Shown: positions 23,076 to 35,116, counted from the stretch's first letter. The stretch is 64,000 nt of DNA from Heligmosomoides polygyrus polygyrus (GCA_947396885.1 OX377202.1:63832643-63896642); one strand, 5' to 3'. A program made the numbers and translations. Notes: generated from the letters alone by a model not told the origin.

Positions 23076-24562
23076 GCTCTCAATGCGCCGAAGCCACACT
23101 TGAGAAGGCTTATTAAGAGATAGAAAAACCCACCTGAAGCCGCAAACGTTAAGAGGCAATCCTCTCTAAAACCAAGTACGGCGACCCGCACGACTCTCGA
23201 TTTTCAGAAGTGGAACGCCAATGACTACCAGTCGTTTAAGATATCGCGGAATGGTCCGCGATTCGAGCAATTGATCGACCATAGGAGACCGTGACTTGAC
23301 ACCAGATGATCTTGCAGAATGGCCGCGTTTGACTGGTTGATCGTCTCTTGAGGTGGTCTATATCTGATTATGGGTGGTCAAAGTCCCCTATATATGGCAC
23401 CACCCAGTGTGCTAACCTGGTCATTGCCACTTATTCATTGGTTGTGTTAGGTTCTCGTTCGCATAAGTTCTTTTGTTCGCATAGCACAGTGCGTTACATT
23501 ATACTAATGTATGTTGTTATTAAAATGGTTTAATTACCCAAGTTTGAGGTCACAATAAAGTGTACAACTACTGGTCGTTGCGAAGTCGAGTCGAACTTCG
23601 ACAACTACGCTGAACCACCACAGCCCACAATCTTCACATAAGACCTGCCTATGACTGAGGACTCTGATTTTGTGTGTGATAGGCCCAATGCCAAAACGGC
23701 GCAACTCGTCAGCTGCATTTGTCCTGTTCGAGCGTCTGGGTTTTTCGATTTGTTCGTATATTCATACCAGGAGTGTGCGTAAATGAAATCCGAAATTTCG
23801 TAAATCGTAAATCGCAAACCGTAAATCGTAAGAGGTGCCTGACTCATAACGTATCCAGTTCTCTTGCTTTTTTCTATTATGTTAAAGCTAATCGAAGAGC
23901 TGTGTTTTATTGAGACTTCTCAGCTCGAGCTGGGCACTTCTAATTAAGATGGAAGCCATTAAAATCAACTAGCACCTTTCAAAGCTGGACAAGTTTTTGG
24001 AGAACCAAAATAAAGTGCTTGTTCAAAAACGCTATCTTAAAAAGCGCCTATACAGTGTGCCCAAATAAGGCGCTTACACTGCTTGGACGACCAAAAATGT
24101 TTATCATTCCACTAGCCATTGGCTTGCATGTAAAACGACTTCGTAGAAACAACCGCAACAACTCCGAGTAACCCAACAAAAACCACTCCATCCGAAACCA
24201 AAAAAATTGATCGCTGGCCAACTCGACGAAAACAGTATTTGCACAAATAATCCAACAAGCATCCCCTACTGACAATGACTGAGCGCATGGCACATTTCTA
24301 TGGTATGACACACCTAGAGTTCTAAGCCTTCCCACATTCCGAATTGTACCCAATAGCATTTTTATAGCAGACGGGAAGGAGTTCTGTGACGATTGAAAGA
24401 GTATGATCACATTTTTGACACTCACCATAGTCGGATTTTTGACTTTAAGGTATAAAAGACGATATTTTTGTGGCATTCTTTAGAAGTAAAGTAGAGAAGC
24501 AAGGTGCAGCTTGAATTGAGTGTGGTTTAACTGACTCCTACAAGATACATTTTAAACATATA
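23076..24562. other. Non-coding stretch with one word repeat
   Basis: Apart from the CGTAAAT repeat at 23770-23833 I recognise nothing. TACAGTGTGCCCAAAT near 24052 looks like a Tc1-type end, but I could not find its partner. Confidence 0.4.
23770..23833 (+). repeat. Word repeat (CGTAAAT) with GGAGTGTGCGTAA head
   Basis: CAGGAGTGTGCGTAAATG leads into five CGTAAATCG-type words. The same head, as CAGGGGTGTGCGTAATTACG, begins the inverted copies at 26820-26931 and 44284-44367. Confidence 0.55.
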
Positions 24563-24856
24563 GGGGAAAAATGGTAGAGAAGTCGGAGGAGGACGGCTAT
24601 GGCGTGCTCCAGAGTAGTTCTTGGTTCGGATCCTACCACGGGCAGTCGAGTATTCCATACCCGCTCGGTTGTGAATTGGTACCTGATTTGCCTGGGAAGG
24701 ATAAAACACTGATCTCTACATCGGCTGCCCTCTGCCATTCATTCTACAAGGCAAACCCACACTCAAATAACCTCTACGATATCCCATAGAGGTAGAAAGA
24801 ATGGATGGCGCACCTCAAACGGGGACTGATTAACGTCATGCTTTGTCCTTTATCTT
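24563..24856 (+). repeat. SINE family A copy
   Basis: A-box region GGTAGAGAAGTCGGAGGAGG, B-box TTGGTTCGGATCC, then the body (GATAAAACACTGATCTCTAC, GAGGTAGAAAGAATGGATGG) and a TGTCCTTTATC tail. Full length, diverged. Confidence 0.75.
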
Positions 24857-25185
24857 TTTAAAGGCAACCACAACTTCTGGAATGAAAGTTCGACGATACC
24901 AGGCAATTACTTTCGGTCGCAGGTTTGCTTGCACTTGTTATATTGGCGGAGTGGCGTTCTATCCCCCGCCCTTTAAACAGAGGCGTCGCAAATGTCTGCG
25001 TCTCCACTATCTCGTAAGGCAGCCACTAGACTCTCGAGCAAGCCCAGGGGGTTGGGGGTGGGCGGGCCAGGGGGACGAGGGGATAGAACGCTCGACCCCC
25101 GTTATATTCCGGAAACTCCAAAATATTGCATTACTAGTTAATAACTGCTTGCATTCGCCAATCCTACTCTCCATTACCTTTGTAA

Positions 25186-26248
25186 GGCCTATGGTATACT
25201 CCCACGTCGCTCCAGCGACGGGCGCGGGGCAACTGTCAACGGCGCGCCCTCGCTGCAGTGGCGGACGGCGCAGTGGGGCGCGGTTGCCGGTTGACGCGCC
25301 ATCGCTCCCGCGATGCATCGCAGAGGGGTGTTATACCTCCGCGTCGCGAGAGTGAAACGTACTCCCGTGCGACGGCCGTCGCAGCCCGTCGCTCGCGACG
25401 GGCAGCGATGGTCGCGGAAGAAGGAGCGCTGTCGTGCCCTATTCTATGCACTTCAGCTCACTTATTTCGACACTTCATTGGTTGGTGACCATGACTCACC
25501 ATGACTCATTACTCATTTTGGGTTTTCTCGACGGCTTGAACGACTCGTTTTTTGAGGAGGTGTTTTTCGAGGCCGATTTTCTCACTTTTGTGCCGATAGT
25601 CGCATTTGTTTCGCCTCTGGATTTCCTCGCCGGCACCGAAATCTACACTTGTGTGCCGGACAAGTCACAGGGAGTTTCTTCTGACATGTCCGGCACAGAA
25701 ATGTGCCAATTGAACGACTCGTTTTTTGAGGAGGTATTTTTTGAGGCCGATTTTTCTCACTTTTGTGCCGAAACCCTCCTGGCTAAACATCACTTTCCGG
25801 AAATTGGGCCACACCTGGGACGTTTCCGTGCTAGACATGTCACGAGAACCCTCTCGTGTCGTGTTGAGCACAGAAACGTGGGTTTCAGTGCCTGCGGGTG
25901 GAATGAAAAACGAAAGAAATGCATGAGTGGCGGACCCCCCCCCCTAGCTAAACATGACATCGACGAAATACCGTTGAAAACCACAATCCTACAAGGGTTT
26001 ACGGATCAGATAGCGATAAAACAGGAAAAACGCGAAATCACGAACGTAACGATCGACAAAACAAAGAATACAAGAAAAAGATGCACTGAATCAGCTGATT
26101 CGCTAAAATTCTGCAGAAGTCTCCGTCTGCAGAACTGCGTGAACTATGTCAGCCTCATCGATGGCGATGGCTTGCGACGCGCATCGCGAGCCGTCGCGTC
26201 GCTGTGCACTCCTGCGTCGCAGCAGCGGACGGGAGTATACCATAGGCC
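25186..26248. mobile_element. Harbinger-like non-autonomous DNA element
   Basis: An 18-bp perfect inverted repeat, GGCCTATGGTATACTCCC, bounds 1063 bp. TAA lies just outside both ends (25183-25185 and 26249-26251), a 3-bp duplication of the type made by PIF/Harbinger elements. The subterminal parts are very GC-rich with many GCGACGGG and CGTCGC words that pair. The middle contains a direct repeat (GAACGACTCGTTTTTTGAGG at 25538 and 25712). The long open frame 25434-26291 runs over this repeat and past the right end. It shows no transposase motif and I treat it as accidental. Confidence 0.78.
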
Positions 26249-27378
26249 TAACAACGCTATCATAGCTTTTGCCCAGTCTTTAGCATTCTGAACGGATCGC
26301 ATAGGGCGAACGCAACAGCCTCAATGAAGCCCCTGAAAACGAGGCCAAAAGTGTCAAACTTTTTTACTTTTATCATGAAAATGTCAGAAGTTTTGCTTAA
26401 GGTTTTGCTCACCTCATACGTAAATAGACTCGGCGCCATGACATGCATGATGATCAGATTGAAACATGATTGTTTCACTCTTTCCAACAATTTAGCAATT
26501 ATCCCACAGCCTCCAATCAAATCCAATATTCGTTGATGGCTTTGCATGAGTTCTACTCGTGTGCATTGGACAGAGTCGTCTATATGGTGAACAAGTGGTG
26601 AAAAAGCTACAAGTTGACTCTGCGGTGGTTGCAGCATAGAAAATGGTTCAGCAAGTGATCATGCTCATTCCAGGGCAAAGAGAATATTCATATCTTTCTG
26701 TGGACTGGAACGAAATGCACTCAGATCATTCAAATGTGAGATGTTCTGCTAGAGTGTGACCATAAAAAAGGCTAGCCCAGTTTCATCGCCGAATTGTATC
26801 GCGTTATTTGGACGCTTGTCATTTTTTACGATTAACGATCTACGACCCAAAATGTCGTAAATCGTAAAAAATTTGCCAAAAATCACCGTAAATCGTAAGA
26901 TCGTAAATCGTAATTACGCACACCCCTGATTCATACCTCGACTTTTGAATTTGCGTAAGAAAGCATTGTTGACTTTTCATCAATTCTGCGTTTAAAAATC
27001 TTCTCCGAAATACGAAAAAATTGAACGTTTTCGAACGACACTAAGCATTCTGCTGTATTAATTGTTTCTATAGCTCCTCCGGAAAATTTTGTGACTATAG
27101 ACAATTGTGGGTGAATTGGCAGAATTTGACACCATTTTCGGACCAACCTAATACATTGTCCTGTAACAGTACATAGATATCGTCACCTACAATACTTTTT
27201 CAAAAGCTCACAATTGCTTGCTCACTTCTTAGGTCAATTCTTTTCTTCTCTGATTAAGGACGACTCCTAACTCGACTAAAAGTGATCGAACCTTCGTGTG
27301 CAACATATTTTGCATTTGGGAGCGTACCGTATAGTCGATGTCTCGTCCGAGAAGATCGAGATGCAAAGCAGTTTTCAC
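26249..27378. other. Non-coding stretch containing one word repeat
   Basis: A minus-strand open frame at 26260-26637 has no recognised motif. The CGTAAAT word repeat is at 26820-26931. Nothing else is supported. Confidence 0.35.
26820..26931 (-). repeat. Word repeat (CGTAAAT), long copy
   Basis: Read on the minus strand it starts CAGGGGTGTGCGTAATTACG and continues with ATTTACGATCTTACGATTTA and further CGATTTACG words without fixed period. Confidence 0.6.
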
Positions 27379-27665
27379 CCGAACAAGAACCCACCTATAT
27401 AGGCAGCCGCTGCGACGATCATCAGAACTACTAGTACGAGTGAGCGGATGGAGAACCACATATCTGCAATAAAAAGTGGTGTCGGCTGGATTGCAGACAC
27501 ACGCTGAATGAACACGAACTGCGAAAGCACTTCGGGGTTCGTGACAAAGACGGAAGGAAGCAGAATATACGCCCCTATGAGCACGAATGTGAGGGCATGA
27601 ATACACAAGTCGCAGAACACCACTGACGTCGGATGGTCCAAAGAGGCTGGGAGCAGTTCGTGCAA
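27379..27665 (-). CDS. Probable exon of a membrane protein
   Basis: The frame has two strongly hydrophobic segments suited to membrane crossing: VVFCDLCIHALTFVLIGAYI (continuing LLPSVFV) and, after a polar loop, SLVLVVLMIVAAAAYIGGFL. It could end at a GTGAAA donor at 27378 on the minus strand. There is no ATG at the upstream end; an acceptor ending CTCCCAG is possible near 27640. I do not recognise the family. It could also be an accidental hydrophobic frame. Confidence 0.4.
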
Positions 27666-27676
27666 GCTCCACCCCT

Positions 27677-28007
27677 ATGTCTCAAGAACCGTTTTGTGTC
27701 AGACACACGCCTCCGGTTAGCGGCCAGAATCAACGGTTGAAGTCGAACGCAGGGAAAGCAGAATTGTTTCTTTCCGATGCAAGGCGCCGTTCTACAGCTG
27801 ACACAACCAATGATTATGTCATATCATTAGAAGATGATGCTGTGCATAGCATTGAAGTTAGAGGTGAGTTCTTATGAAGTGTTGTGCATCTACGTTGCAG
27901 CGAGGAGGGAGCCAGAGATATCTCATCGCTACTACGAAAAAAAAAACGCAAAATGGGCATCCATCGATCAAGCAACGTTGGGTAAACGAAGAATCCAGAT
28001 GCCATAG
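27677..28007 (+). CDS. Small unrecognised two-exon gene or gene fragment
   Basis: An ATG at 27677 opens a frame to 27863 (KAELFLSDARRRSTADTT, NDYVISLEDDAVHSIEVR) that meets a consensus GTGAGT donor. After a 37-base gap and acceptor ACGTTGCAG, 27901-28007 continues in phase (RREPEISHRYYEKKNAKWAS) to a TAG. The gap is short for a nematode intron but not impossible. A GTAAAC donor at 27982 could instead lead to further exons. The minus-strand frame at 27379 ends 12 bases away, so both starts cannot be conventional. Confidence 0.45.
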
Positions 28008-30409
28008 CTATCTATTGGTGCTTCAGATTACTGCCCTCCAAGCACCTACGTCAAACATAATTAGTCCCTGTCAGAAAGTTTGGTGAATCTGTGCTGACAT
28101 CTTGTGAACATGCTAAGCAACAGGTTAGTCGAAAAGCTCAATCATCCTTCAAAAATGGCACTACATAGCTCTCCGTATGGAGCGAGCTGTCGCCGCGAAG
28201 ACAGGAGGCATAGCAGACTCTAGAGGCGTCCTCCAGGACTTTCATAATAACGATATCCCTCTCTGCGATGTGTTAGAGTAATTTCTATAGAATCCAATTC
28301 CCGAAGTATTCTTACAAGAGTGGAAGCTCGATTCCTTGGACAAGAATCTACGAGGCGGGATCGGTGCTCCATTCTACGACGGAACTGCTAGGCCTAGGAC
28401 AGTCCCCACAGTTCATCCATTCCGATAATAGAGAGGAAGTCAGCAGGTTAGGACTGCTCCAATAGTGGGTGATTATGACCTACTGGAAGTAAATTCAGCT
28501 GAGCAGAAGTGCTGTGCAAACATGATGGAAATGGATGCGGTACCGAGCCTGCTGATCCCGACCATTAGCGACCGTTTCCGATCATTTACCCAACGCACAT
28601 TTCTATCAAGACATTCCCTATGTTCTCATAGAACATAAGAGGAAGATGTCAGCCTTCTATGCTTTTGGAGCAGAAAAACGTTTCCTAACACAAATATCGG
28701 TGGGAACAATGAAAACTGGGCCATTTGGCACTCCTCCACTGCTACTCACGAAAGCCGGATGGCACTCACGTCGTTCACAGGAATGGGACAACTGCCGAAC
28801 TATTTAGAGGGCAGAGAATTTCTCTAGATTCTTTTCTTCAAACGCTACGACAAACTGTTGACGCAGTTAGAGAGCTGCGGAGCGGGGGAGGTGGAAGGAT
28901 GCAAAATGTATGTGCTTTGAACAACTTGACAAACTAGCTCACATAGTCCACGAAAGGTGGCATGCAGCTCCTCAGGTGCGTGCCTTCCATGACAACGGTT
29001 GGCACTTTTGATGCAATATTCATCTTGTTTAAGCAAAAGAAATTGGGGCGGGACGTTATCTTCCTGATTACACGTGTTGGCTGGTCTTGGGTGTTCGTTT
29101 TTAAGGATCGATTTCTGAAGCACTTTGAGGCTCTCACCTTGCTAAACGACCTTTTTCGATAAGAATTCTGCTACAAAATGAAGGAGTACTGAAATATCCA
29201 GGAGCCCAACAATGCTAGTATGGGTTTGAAAACGTATGGACCGAAAACTGTCGATATTCTCTCAAGTGTTTTTGCGAGCGTTGGCGATTGAAATGAACCG
29301 CATGCTGTGGGTTTCTTGAGTCACATTCATTCGTCATTTTGAGTCAATTTCAATCGAAATTTTATACTTATAATTCTCGATATAATTTTAATTTTCTAAT
29401 TTTATACTTTTATACCTCCAATAAACGATCAGCGCATTGCAATTCTGTCCTGCTTGGTTTTTGATTTTTTGGCTATTTCAAATTCGCCCACATCACATAG
29501 CGGTTATTTGGGGTGGTGCCCACGCACACATATGGCCTCCAGTCTTAAAATTTCGGTCGATCACGGCAGGATATGGTGGGTATGTCTGTGCAAAGCTTCG
29601 TTCGTTGGTAGGATCGCCTTCTCCACCTGGTCAGACTGATTTTCCAAACCATCGACTTTGAATTGAAAAGCAGTGCAAGAAAAACTGATAATTTTGAAAA
29701 AGAGTGAGAAATTCGTGATCAGCAGCTTAACTAATTCCCATATGGGAAAAATCGATGACCATGACCTCGAAACCCCCACTCATCACTGCTCAATATTAGA
29801 ATACTCTACCCAAACCAAAATATCTCCCCCATTCATCACTACTCTATTCATCTGCAAAAGCGGAAAAGTCGACTTAGTAATGCAGAAGCTCACTAGCTCA
29901 CTCTACCTCCTTCCCGCAAATCCGCAACACTATCCACTCACCCTCGACCATCTTACCGCAAGTCCCCAACTCATCCACTCGACCACCTAGTTAACTGAAG
30001 ATGGTTGGGAATGAGCCACTTGAATGTACCCCGCAGCTGCTTTTAGAAAACCTGGGGAATTATCGGGATTGCAATGGTATAACAATAATTGAAGCTCCTA
30101 ACCTTTCTAGGATAATTTCTAAGCACGACAACAGGGTCATTTTAGGCATCACCTCTACCTTGTCAGCTCGCACTAAAACGATACCGTTTTTCAATTTTGG
30201 ACCACCCATTGGTCCACAACAAAAACCAACCTCCACCCCTGTGCTTCTCGTAACATGTCCTACAAACCATATAGGTATTGTTTGAGAATCATTTGGATAA
30301 GTTTGGAGACGTTCCTTGTGAGATGCAGTAGCGAAAATAAAGGCATGCCTATAAACACGCAGAAATTCCTCGCATGGCTAAGCAGCGTATTGCGAAGGAG
30401 AAGTCCGTT
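28008..30409. other. Stretch with coding-like remnants, no gene model
   Basis: Segments such as LQKWHYIALRMERAVAAKTG near 28150 and PEVFLQEWKLDSLDKNLRGG near 28305 share one frame and look protein-like, but stop codons interrupt them. They may be a decayed gene or exons I cannot place. The frame near 28935 (EQLDKLAHIVHERWHAAPQ) ends at a GTGCGT donor. A C-rich, nearly G-free strand lies near 29780-29990. Confidence 0.35.
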
Positions 30410-30720
30410 CCGTTTCTCCCCCCGTTTAGGACTTCATTGGCTGGCGGAAGAAGAGATCTGAAAAAAACAACCACGTCTAGCCACTTTCACAAGATGATTT
30501 CCATGAAAATCAAGAATTCAATCGCTACTAGTATTACATATCATTTAAAAACCCTCTACAATTACTTTTGGAATGGTTTTATTCAGCCCATTTATATTCT
30601 GTGGGTATGCCGGAATTCCAACAAGAAGCTGCGCAGGGGGAAGGGTTTCTTTCATGCTCTTCGAAAAGCGGCAAATTGTCTGGTGGAAAGAAGGAAGACC
30701 AGCGATAATGAATAACAATT
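30410..30720 (-). repeat. SINE family B body fragment
   Basis: Matches the body and 3' end of the copy at 3225-3690 in the opposite orientation (TAGGACTTCATTGGCTGGCG, ACAAGATGATTTCCATGAAA). The head is missing. Confidence 0.65.
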
Positions 30721-30774
30721 ACAAAGATTACTTCGTCCGGCCGGTGCTGCTTATTCCAAGAGAATTAGCCTCTT

Positions 30775-31335
30775 TGACAAGACGATTTCCGTGGAAATCA
30801 AGAAATCAGTCTCAACTAGTATTACATATTGTTTAAAAAAATTTTTGCAAATACCTTTGAAATGGCTTTAATCGGCCCATTCATATTCTGCGGATATGAA
30901 TTCCAACAAGGAGCTGCATAAGGGGAAGGTTTTCTTCCCTGTTCCTGGAAAAGCGGCGAAATGTTAATTCTGGTCTCCATTAGACATTCGTGGAATGCGT
31001 TTCCGCTACTGTTCCACATAGAAAGCATTGGTTGATCGTAGTAGATCTCTTTTTAGAAAATGCAAAAACCCCGCATCATAGGGGAGTCGAACAGCAACGT
31101 ACACCTTCACACCACGCCGCTCCCCCATCCCCTGCACCACCACTGCTCGGACAGCGCAGTTTGCACCCTACTTGAGCTCGCTCTCTTGTGATAGGTCATT
31201 CTGCATGCAGCTAGAGGGCTAACCAAGCTGGTAAGGAGCCAAGCTGAGAATGGTCCATAACTCTGTTCATAGATGTGCTTAGCAAACGGGGAACACAAAT
31301 TGGGAATCAGCGTTCGAAGCCCCATCCTGTGATAT
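30775..31335 (-). repeat. SINE family B, longest copy
   Basis: On the minus strand: upstream segment (TTCGAACGCTGATTCCC near 31315), AGTGGTGGTGCAGGGGATGG as A box near 31155, CTGTTCGACTCCCC as B box, then GGGGTTTTTGCATTTTC and the body down to a fold containing GATTTCCACGGAAATCGTC. It is the only copy showing both the upstream segment and most of the body. The short frames here are repeat-derived. Confidence 0.7.
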
Positions 31336-32086
31336 GCACCTGATCTCAAAGAGCCGTGGTCACTTGGTTTCCCTCCCTTTCAGTAAATAGTATCGTGTCG
31401 TCGAAAAATATGGGTAGCTGATGGCTGCAGAGATGCAGAGAGCTCTATCTACAGAATGAAGCCGCAGTGTCAATTTCTTCCGAGTAAAGGGTCTGGAACT
31501 AGCCTAGTGGAGGAAGGCAGCGCATTCTGTCTGTTCGACAACGGCTACTAAATCACAACAATACGCTAGGCTACCTGGATACAGCATTTTGCATTTTCTT
31601 CTTGAGAAAAGCAGCCCTGTATGTATAGCCCTGTTTAAGTCCACTAGGACAAATTCGAAATGTTTGAATTGATTTATTTGCCTTTCAAGATTTCACAAAA
31701 ATGGCTTCCTGTAGGATCAAATTCGTTCGTTTCGTCTCCGTTCTCGTCTGTTTTCACTATTTGCGTGGTCTGAGGACTATACGGCCTGACTGCTTCACAT
31801 CTGATCACATCACTCATCTGACTGCTTTCAACCCCTCCTCATGTCTAGTATGAGTCTGGAACTATCACGAAACGGGTAGTGAAACCACAATTCCTGTGGT
31901 TTCACTACCCGTTTCTTAAATATCTCGGCTTTCACAGTTTTCCTGAGTATTCCGTTTTAGGTCGCTGATGTCCAGATTCGATGGAGGTAATCCAGATTTC
32001 TGCCCATAGGTGAATACCGCTTGCATTTTAATGTTAAGTATTGATTACTATTTATAGATACAGAATATGTATTGCTGTCACTGCAG
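31336..32086. other. Non-coding stretch with one perfect hairpin
   Basis: No exon is recognised upstream of the terminal exon at 32087, although its partners may lie here. The perfect inverted repeat at 31869-31915 is listed separately. Confidence 0.4.
31869..31915. repeat. Perfect 21-bp hairpin
   Basis: GAAACGGGTAGTGAAACCAC plus one A at 31869-31889 is exactly inverted at 31895-31915, with a five-base loop. No U run or polymerase III boxes accompany it. Confidence 0.7.
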
Positions 32087-32344
32087 AAGCGGGTACAAAC
32101 TAAACTGATAGAATTCAAGAGATACGACAAATTGGAGCATCAACATCTGATGTGTTGGTCTTGTGCTGTACCGCATATTTCAACAATGATGAGGCCGAAC
32201 TGCTACTTTTGTGGGAAAGCTCGAAGAAATCGCCCACGACGAGAACCGCTTCCGTACTTCTCGAAACTGCCAAAACAAAATTTGTGCGCGAAAACGAAGG
32301 ACTCTTCGATAAACTCAAACTTTGAGAATAGGACAGGACGCTAA
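32087..32344 (+). CDS. Probable terminal exon with a Cys4 zinc-binding motif
   Basis: After an acceptor ending GTCACTGCAG the frame reads KRVQTKLIEFKRYDKLEHQH, then CWSC, about 14 residues, then CYFC, followed by a basic stretch GKARRNRPRREP, and stops at 32344. Two CxxC pairs at this spacing suggest zinc binding. The basic tail could be a nuclear signal. AATAAA lies 77 bases beyond the stop. Upstream exons were not found. The family is unknown, and DNA, RNA or protein binding are all possible. Confidence 0.5.
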   Translation, partial: KRVQTKLIEFKRYDKLEHQHLMCWSCAVPHISTMMRPNCYFCGKARRNRPRREPLPYFSKLPKQNLCAKTKDSSINSNFENRTGR

Positions 32345-32420
32345 TCTCCTCAATGGGCTTCCTTTCCTCTCCATGGAAATTCAATTTTCGTGGAAAGGGG
32401 AGGTGGCGTGTGGTGTCTGA

Positions 32421-32426
32421 AATAAA
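32421..32426 (+). terminator. Poly(A) signal AATAAA
   Basis: AATAAA 77 bases after the stop of the exon at 32087-32344. Confidence 0.45.
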
Positions 32427-33237
32427 TCAATAGGGACCTATCGAAGAGAAAAATCCAGCTAAACCGTACCCATTACTATCCCTTCATTTCTACATCTCCG
32501 TTGTTGTTATAAAAAGACCTTCTTAAGCAGGTATTCGAATGGATTCATTACACTACGACTATTTGATCTGGAATATTCAGAAAATGGCATTTTTCGAAGT
32601 TTTATTCAAACAATAATTGCCGTTCTGTAATCATGCCGAATTTCTTCCAAATCTTCCATCATCTTCCGGATTAACCTGCAGACTCCCCAAAATTTTGTAA
32701 TTAATTTAATAATTTTTTTTACAATAATTTTTTGTTCAAGGGAAATTTGATATGATCTTCCTTGAAAGTCATATTTCTCCTGCTCCAATAAGTGATCGCA
32801 TTGTTTAACACCTTGTAATGAAACAAATAAATTTTTAAGAGAAAATGACGGTTTATGGCTTATTCGAAAGTGTAGAAAGGCAGCAATTTTTTGCGCATTA
32901 AAAAGAGATAGCGGCGTGCGCTCGACTAGCTCCTAGCGATTTTCGCTTGCTTGTACTGATTGCTTAAAACAGCGAAGCGAAGATATGTGTGTTTTCCACA
33001 AAAAAATGTTGTGTCGTTTGCAAGTGTTTAACTGAACGCAATCAGAGTTTTTGCTATCAAACAAATAAAAGTGACGTCTTGTGCGTGCTTGCCTCAATCT
33101 CTTTGTTTTGGCGCTTGTTTTAGCACGAACAAGATCAAGAACACGATTTTAAGATCAGCATTACTGCCTTCATGCCTTTTAAAAAGCTTTATTATATTTA
33201 CTTAAAAAAAGAGAGTTTTTAAAATTTTAAAAACTGG
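32427..33237. other. AT-rich non-coding stretch
   Basis: I see no gene, repeat family or RNA gene here. Confidence 0.4.
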
Positions 33238-34065
33238 GTTTATTTATTTATATTTATTTATTTATTCAAGGCGTAGACATGAGTCCACGCGTTACAAACT
33301 AACAAAAGAACTGAACGAGACAACTAAAATACGTGAACAACTCAATTAGGTACCAATTCTTGTGCAACGTTATCAACACATCTCATATGACACAACATTG
33401 AAATATTTGTCAAGCAAGATACGTTCTACAGGTACGCGCAGACAGACTCGCCAGATCATCGTACCCACCAAGCAGCAAATTAAAATCCTTCAAGATCCTG
33501 TACGTTAAGAAGTCTGACCTAACTCGCGTCCTTACTATGGAGGTTCGAAGTTTGAGCTTCCCCCTTACGGATCTAGTCAGCGTTCCATCAAAAAATACCT
33601 GTGCGTTAATGGACAGCTTGTTGGCAAGGATTTTGTACATGATGAGAAGGTCAGCGGGTTTTCTTCTCGTTCTCAGTGACGAAAGACCAAAAAACACAGA
33701 TCGTTGAGGGCCACGAGGTATTAGGCTGTAGTTCATCGAATAACACCTCATCATGAGTTTCCTGGTGAAGTTGTTTTGAACACTTTCCAAAAGGTCAGTG
33801 TCCTTCTTCTTCGTTGGATTAAATACAGTAGTGCCCGATTCCACAACAGGTCCCACATAGGTTTTATAAGCACGAATATAGACTTCAGGAAGCTTTGATT
33901 TCAAAGCCCTGAAAAGATTGTATATACGAAAATTGGCTTTTTTCACCAAAATTCTACTATGTTGAGAAAAACATAGGTCACTGGTAACATGGTAGCCTAA
34001 ATCTCGAACTTCATTCACTCTGTTGAGCAGGTCGCTGTTAATTGTGTACGTCACTTGTACGTCAC
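33238..34065 (-). pseudogene. CR1/Jockey-like LINE, 3' end of reverse transcriptase
   Basis: The minus-strand frame 33410-34054 (214 codons) matches the region after the reverse transcriptase active site: VRDLGYHVTSDLCFSQHSR, AYKTYVGPVVESGTTVFNP, KKKDTDLLESVQNNFTRKLM and FFGLSSLRTRRKPADLLIMY. The 3' end is a TAAA repeat tail (33238-33270), typical of these elements. The palm domain and ORF1 are missing, so the copy is 5'-truncated and cannot move. The surviving part has no internal stop, suggesting a fairly recent insertion. Confidence 0.85.
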
Positions 34066-35116
34066 TTTTTGTGGCAATTGAATTGAATTATTTTTTAGAA
34101 ACTCTTATTAAATTCTCCTTAGACGAAAATAATTTTAACTTTTCTTAAGATTCGTAATGATTTGAAAGCTATTCAACCTGTTTCAAAAGCGTCAAGCTTG
34201 CTTAGACGAGTGTCCAATTTGACTTGATAAGTGTTCGATGGGATGTGAAAATGGTAATTCGAATTAAAATGTCCGTAAATTGCAAGTATTCGATGTCATT
34301 AGAAAACTCGGCAATTATTCGAATGTTCAATGGGTGCCATTCGAATGTTGCATTTCTCTTATTGAAGCTACAGCTATACAACAAGAATGAGGAGTTCAGG
34401 GAGAGACCTTATGTTTTACTAAAAACTTCTTGTTATTATCTGTTTAACAATAAGGGTAGGAAAAGAACGGATAGTAGTCTATTTTCTCCTTACCTTGTCT
34501 TGACATAGGTGGTACTGGAATACACTGCGCGGAGGTACTCATTGAGAAAACCTAAATCTGAACTAACAAATCATTCATCGGAGCATTTGGGTCAGAGTTT
34601 TGACTGCTCCACTTCAAACGATCACAACCTTCTTCATACTCATCGGATTCAGTCGAAATAAGCACCATCCCAATCAGCACACATTTTTTTTTTCAACGAC
34701 AATGGTTGGCTAATTCCAATTCAGCGAAAGAACTAGGTGGTCGAGGTGCCACAAACTCTGGATGGGCCGTTTTTGCGTGGTCCTGATTTGGGAAGGTCTG
34801 GTTAGTATGGCATGTGAGGCAGAACTTCGACTCCTAGTTCGTTTAATTTTCGCAGGGTGGTTTGCGAAACGCGTGGGTGGGCGTTGCAGTGCAGAAGAAT
34901 GAGACCTCTTCTGCTGTCGCTCTGCTAGAACCAGAACTCCCGACCAACTATATATAATGCTAAATGAAGAGATCAATCCATTTGCGGCCTCAAGTAAGCA
35001 ACAGTGTACAAACAGTCAAATGAAAATCGCGAAAAATCGCTATACGAGGAATAACTTGATCGCTTCTGCTAACAAGTGAAAAATGATCGAGAGCAGCGTC
35101 AATCAGTGGTTTTTTG
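34066..35116. other. Non-coding stretch with no recognised feature
   Basis: Near 34240-34350 the word ATTCGAATG recurs, faintly like the word repeats. No gene is supported. Confidence 0.35.

Noticed and set aside
24048..24476. Minus-strand 142-codon frame next to a Tc1-like end
   Set aside because: No transposase block and no matching inverted end were found.
25434..26291. Long plus-strand open frame of 285 codons
   Set aside because: It runs over an internal direct repeat and past the end of the Harbinger-like element, and shows no domain or plausible composition.
27464..27530. Possible intron within the membrane-protein frame (GTGCTT to TTGCAG)
   Set aside because: Its 67-base length shifts the frame into a stop at once, whereas reading through keeps the second hydrophobic segment.
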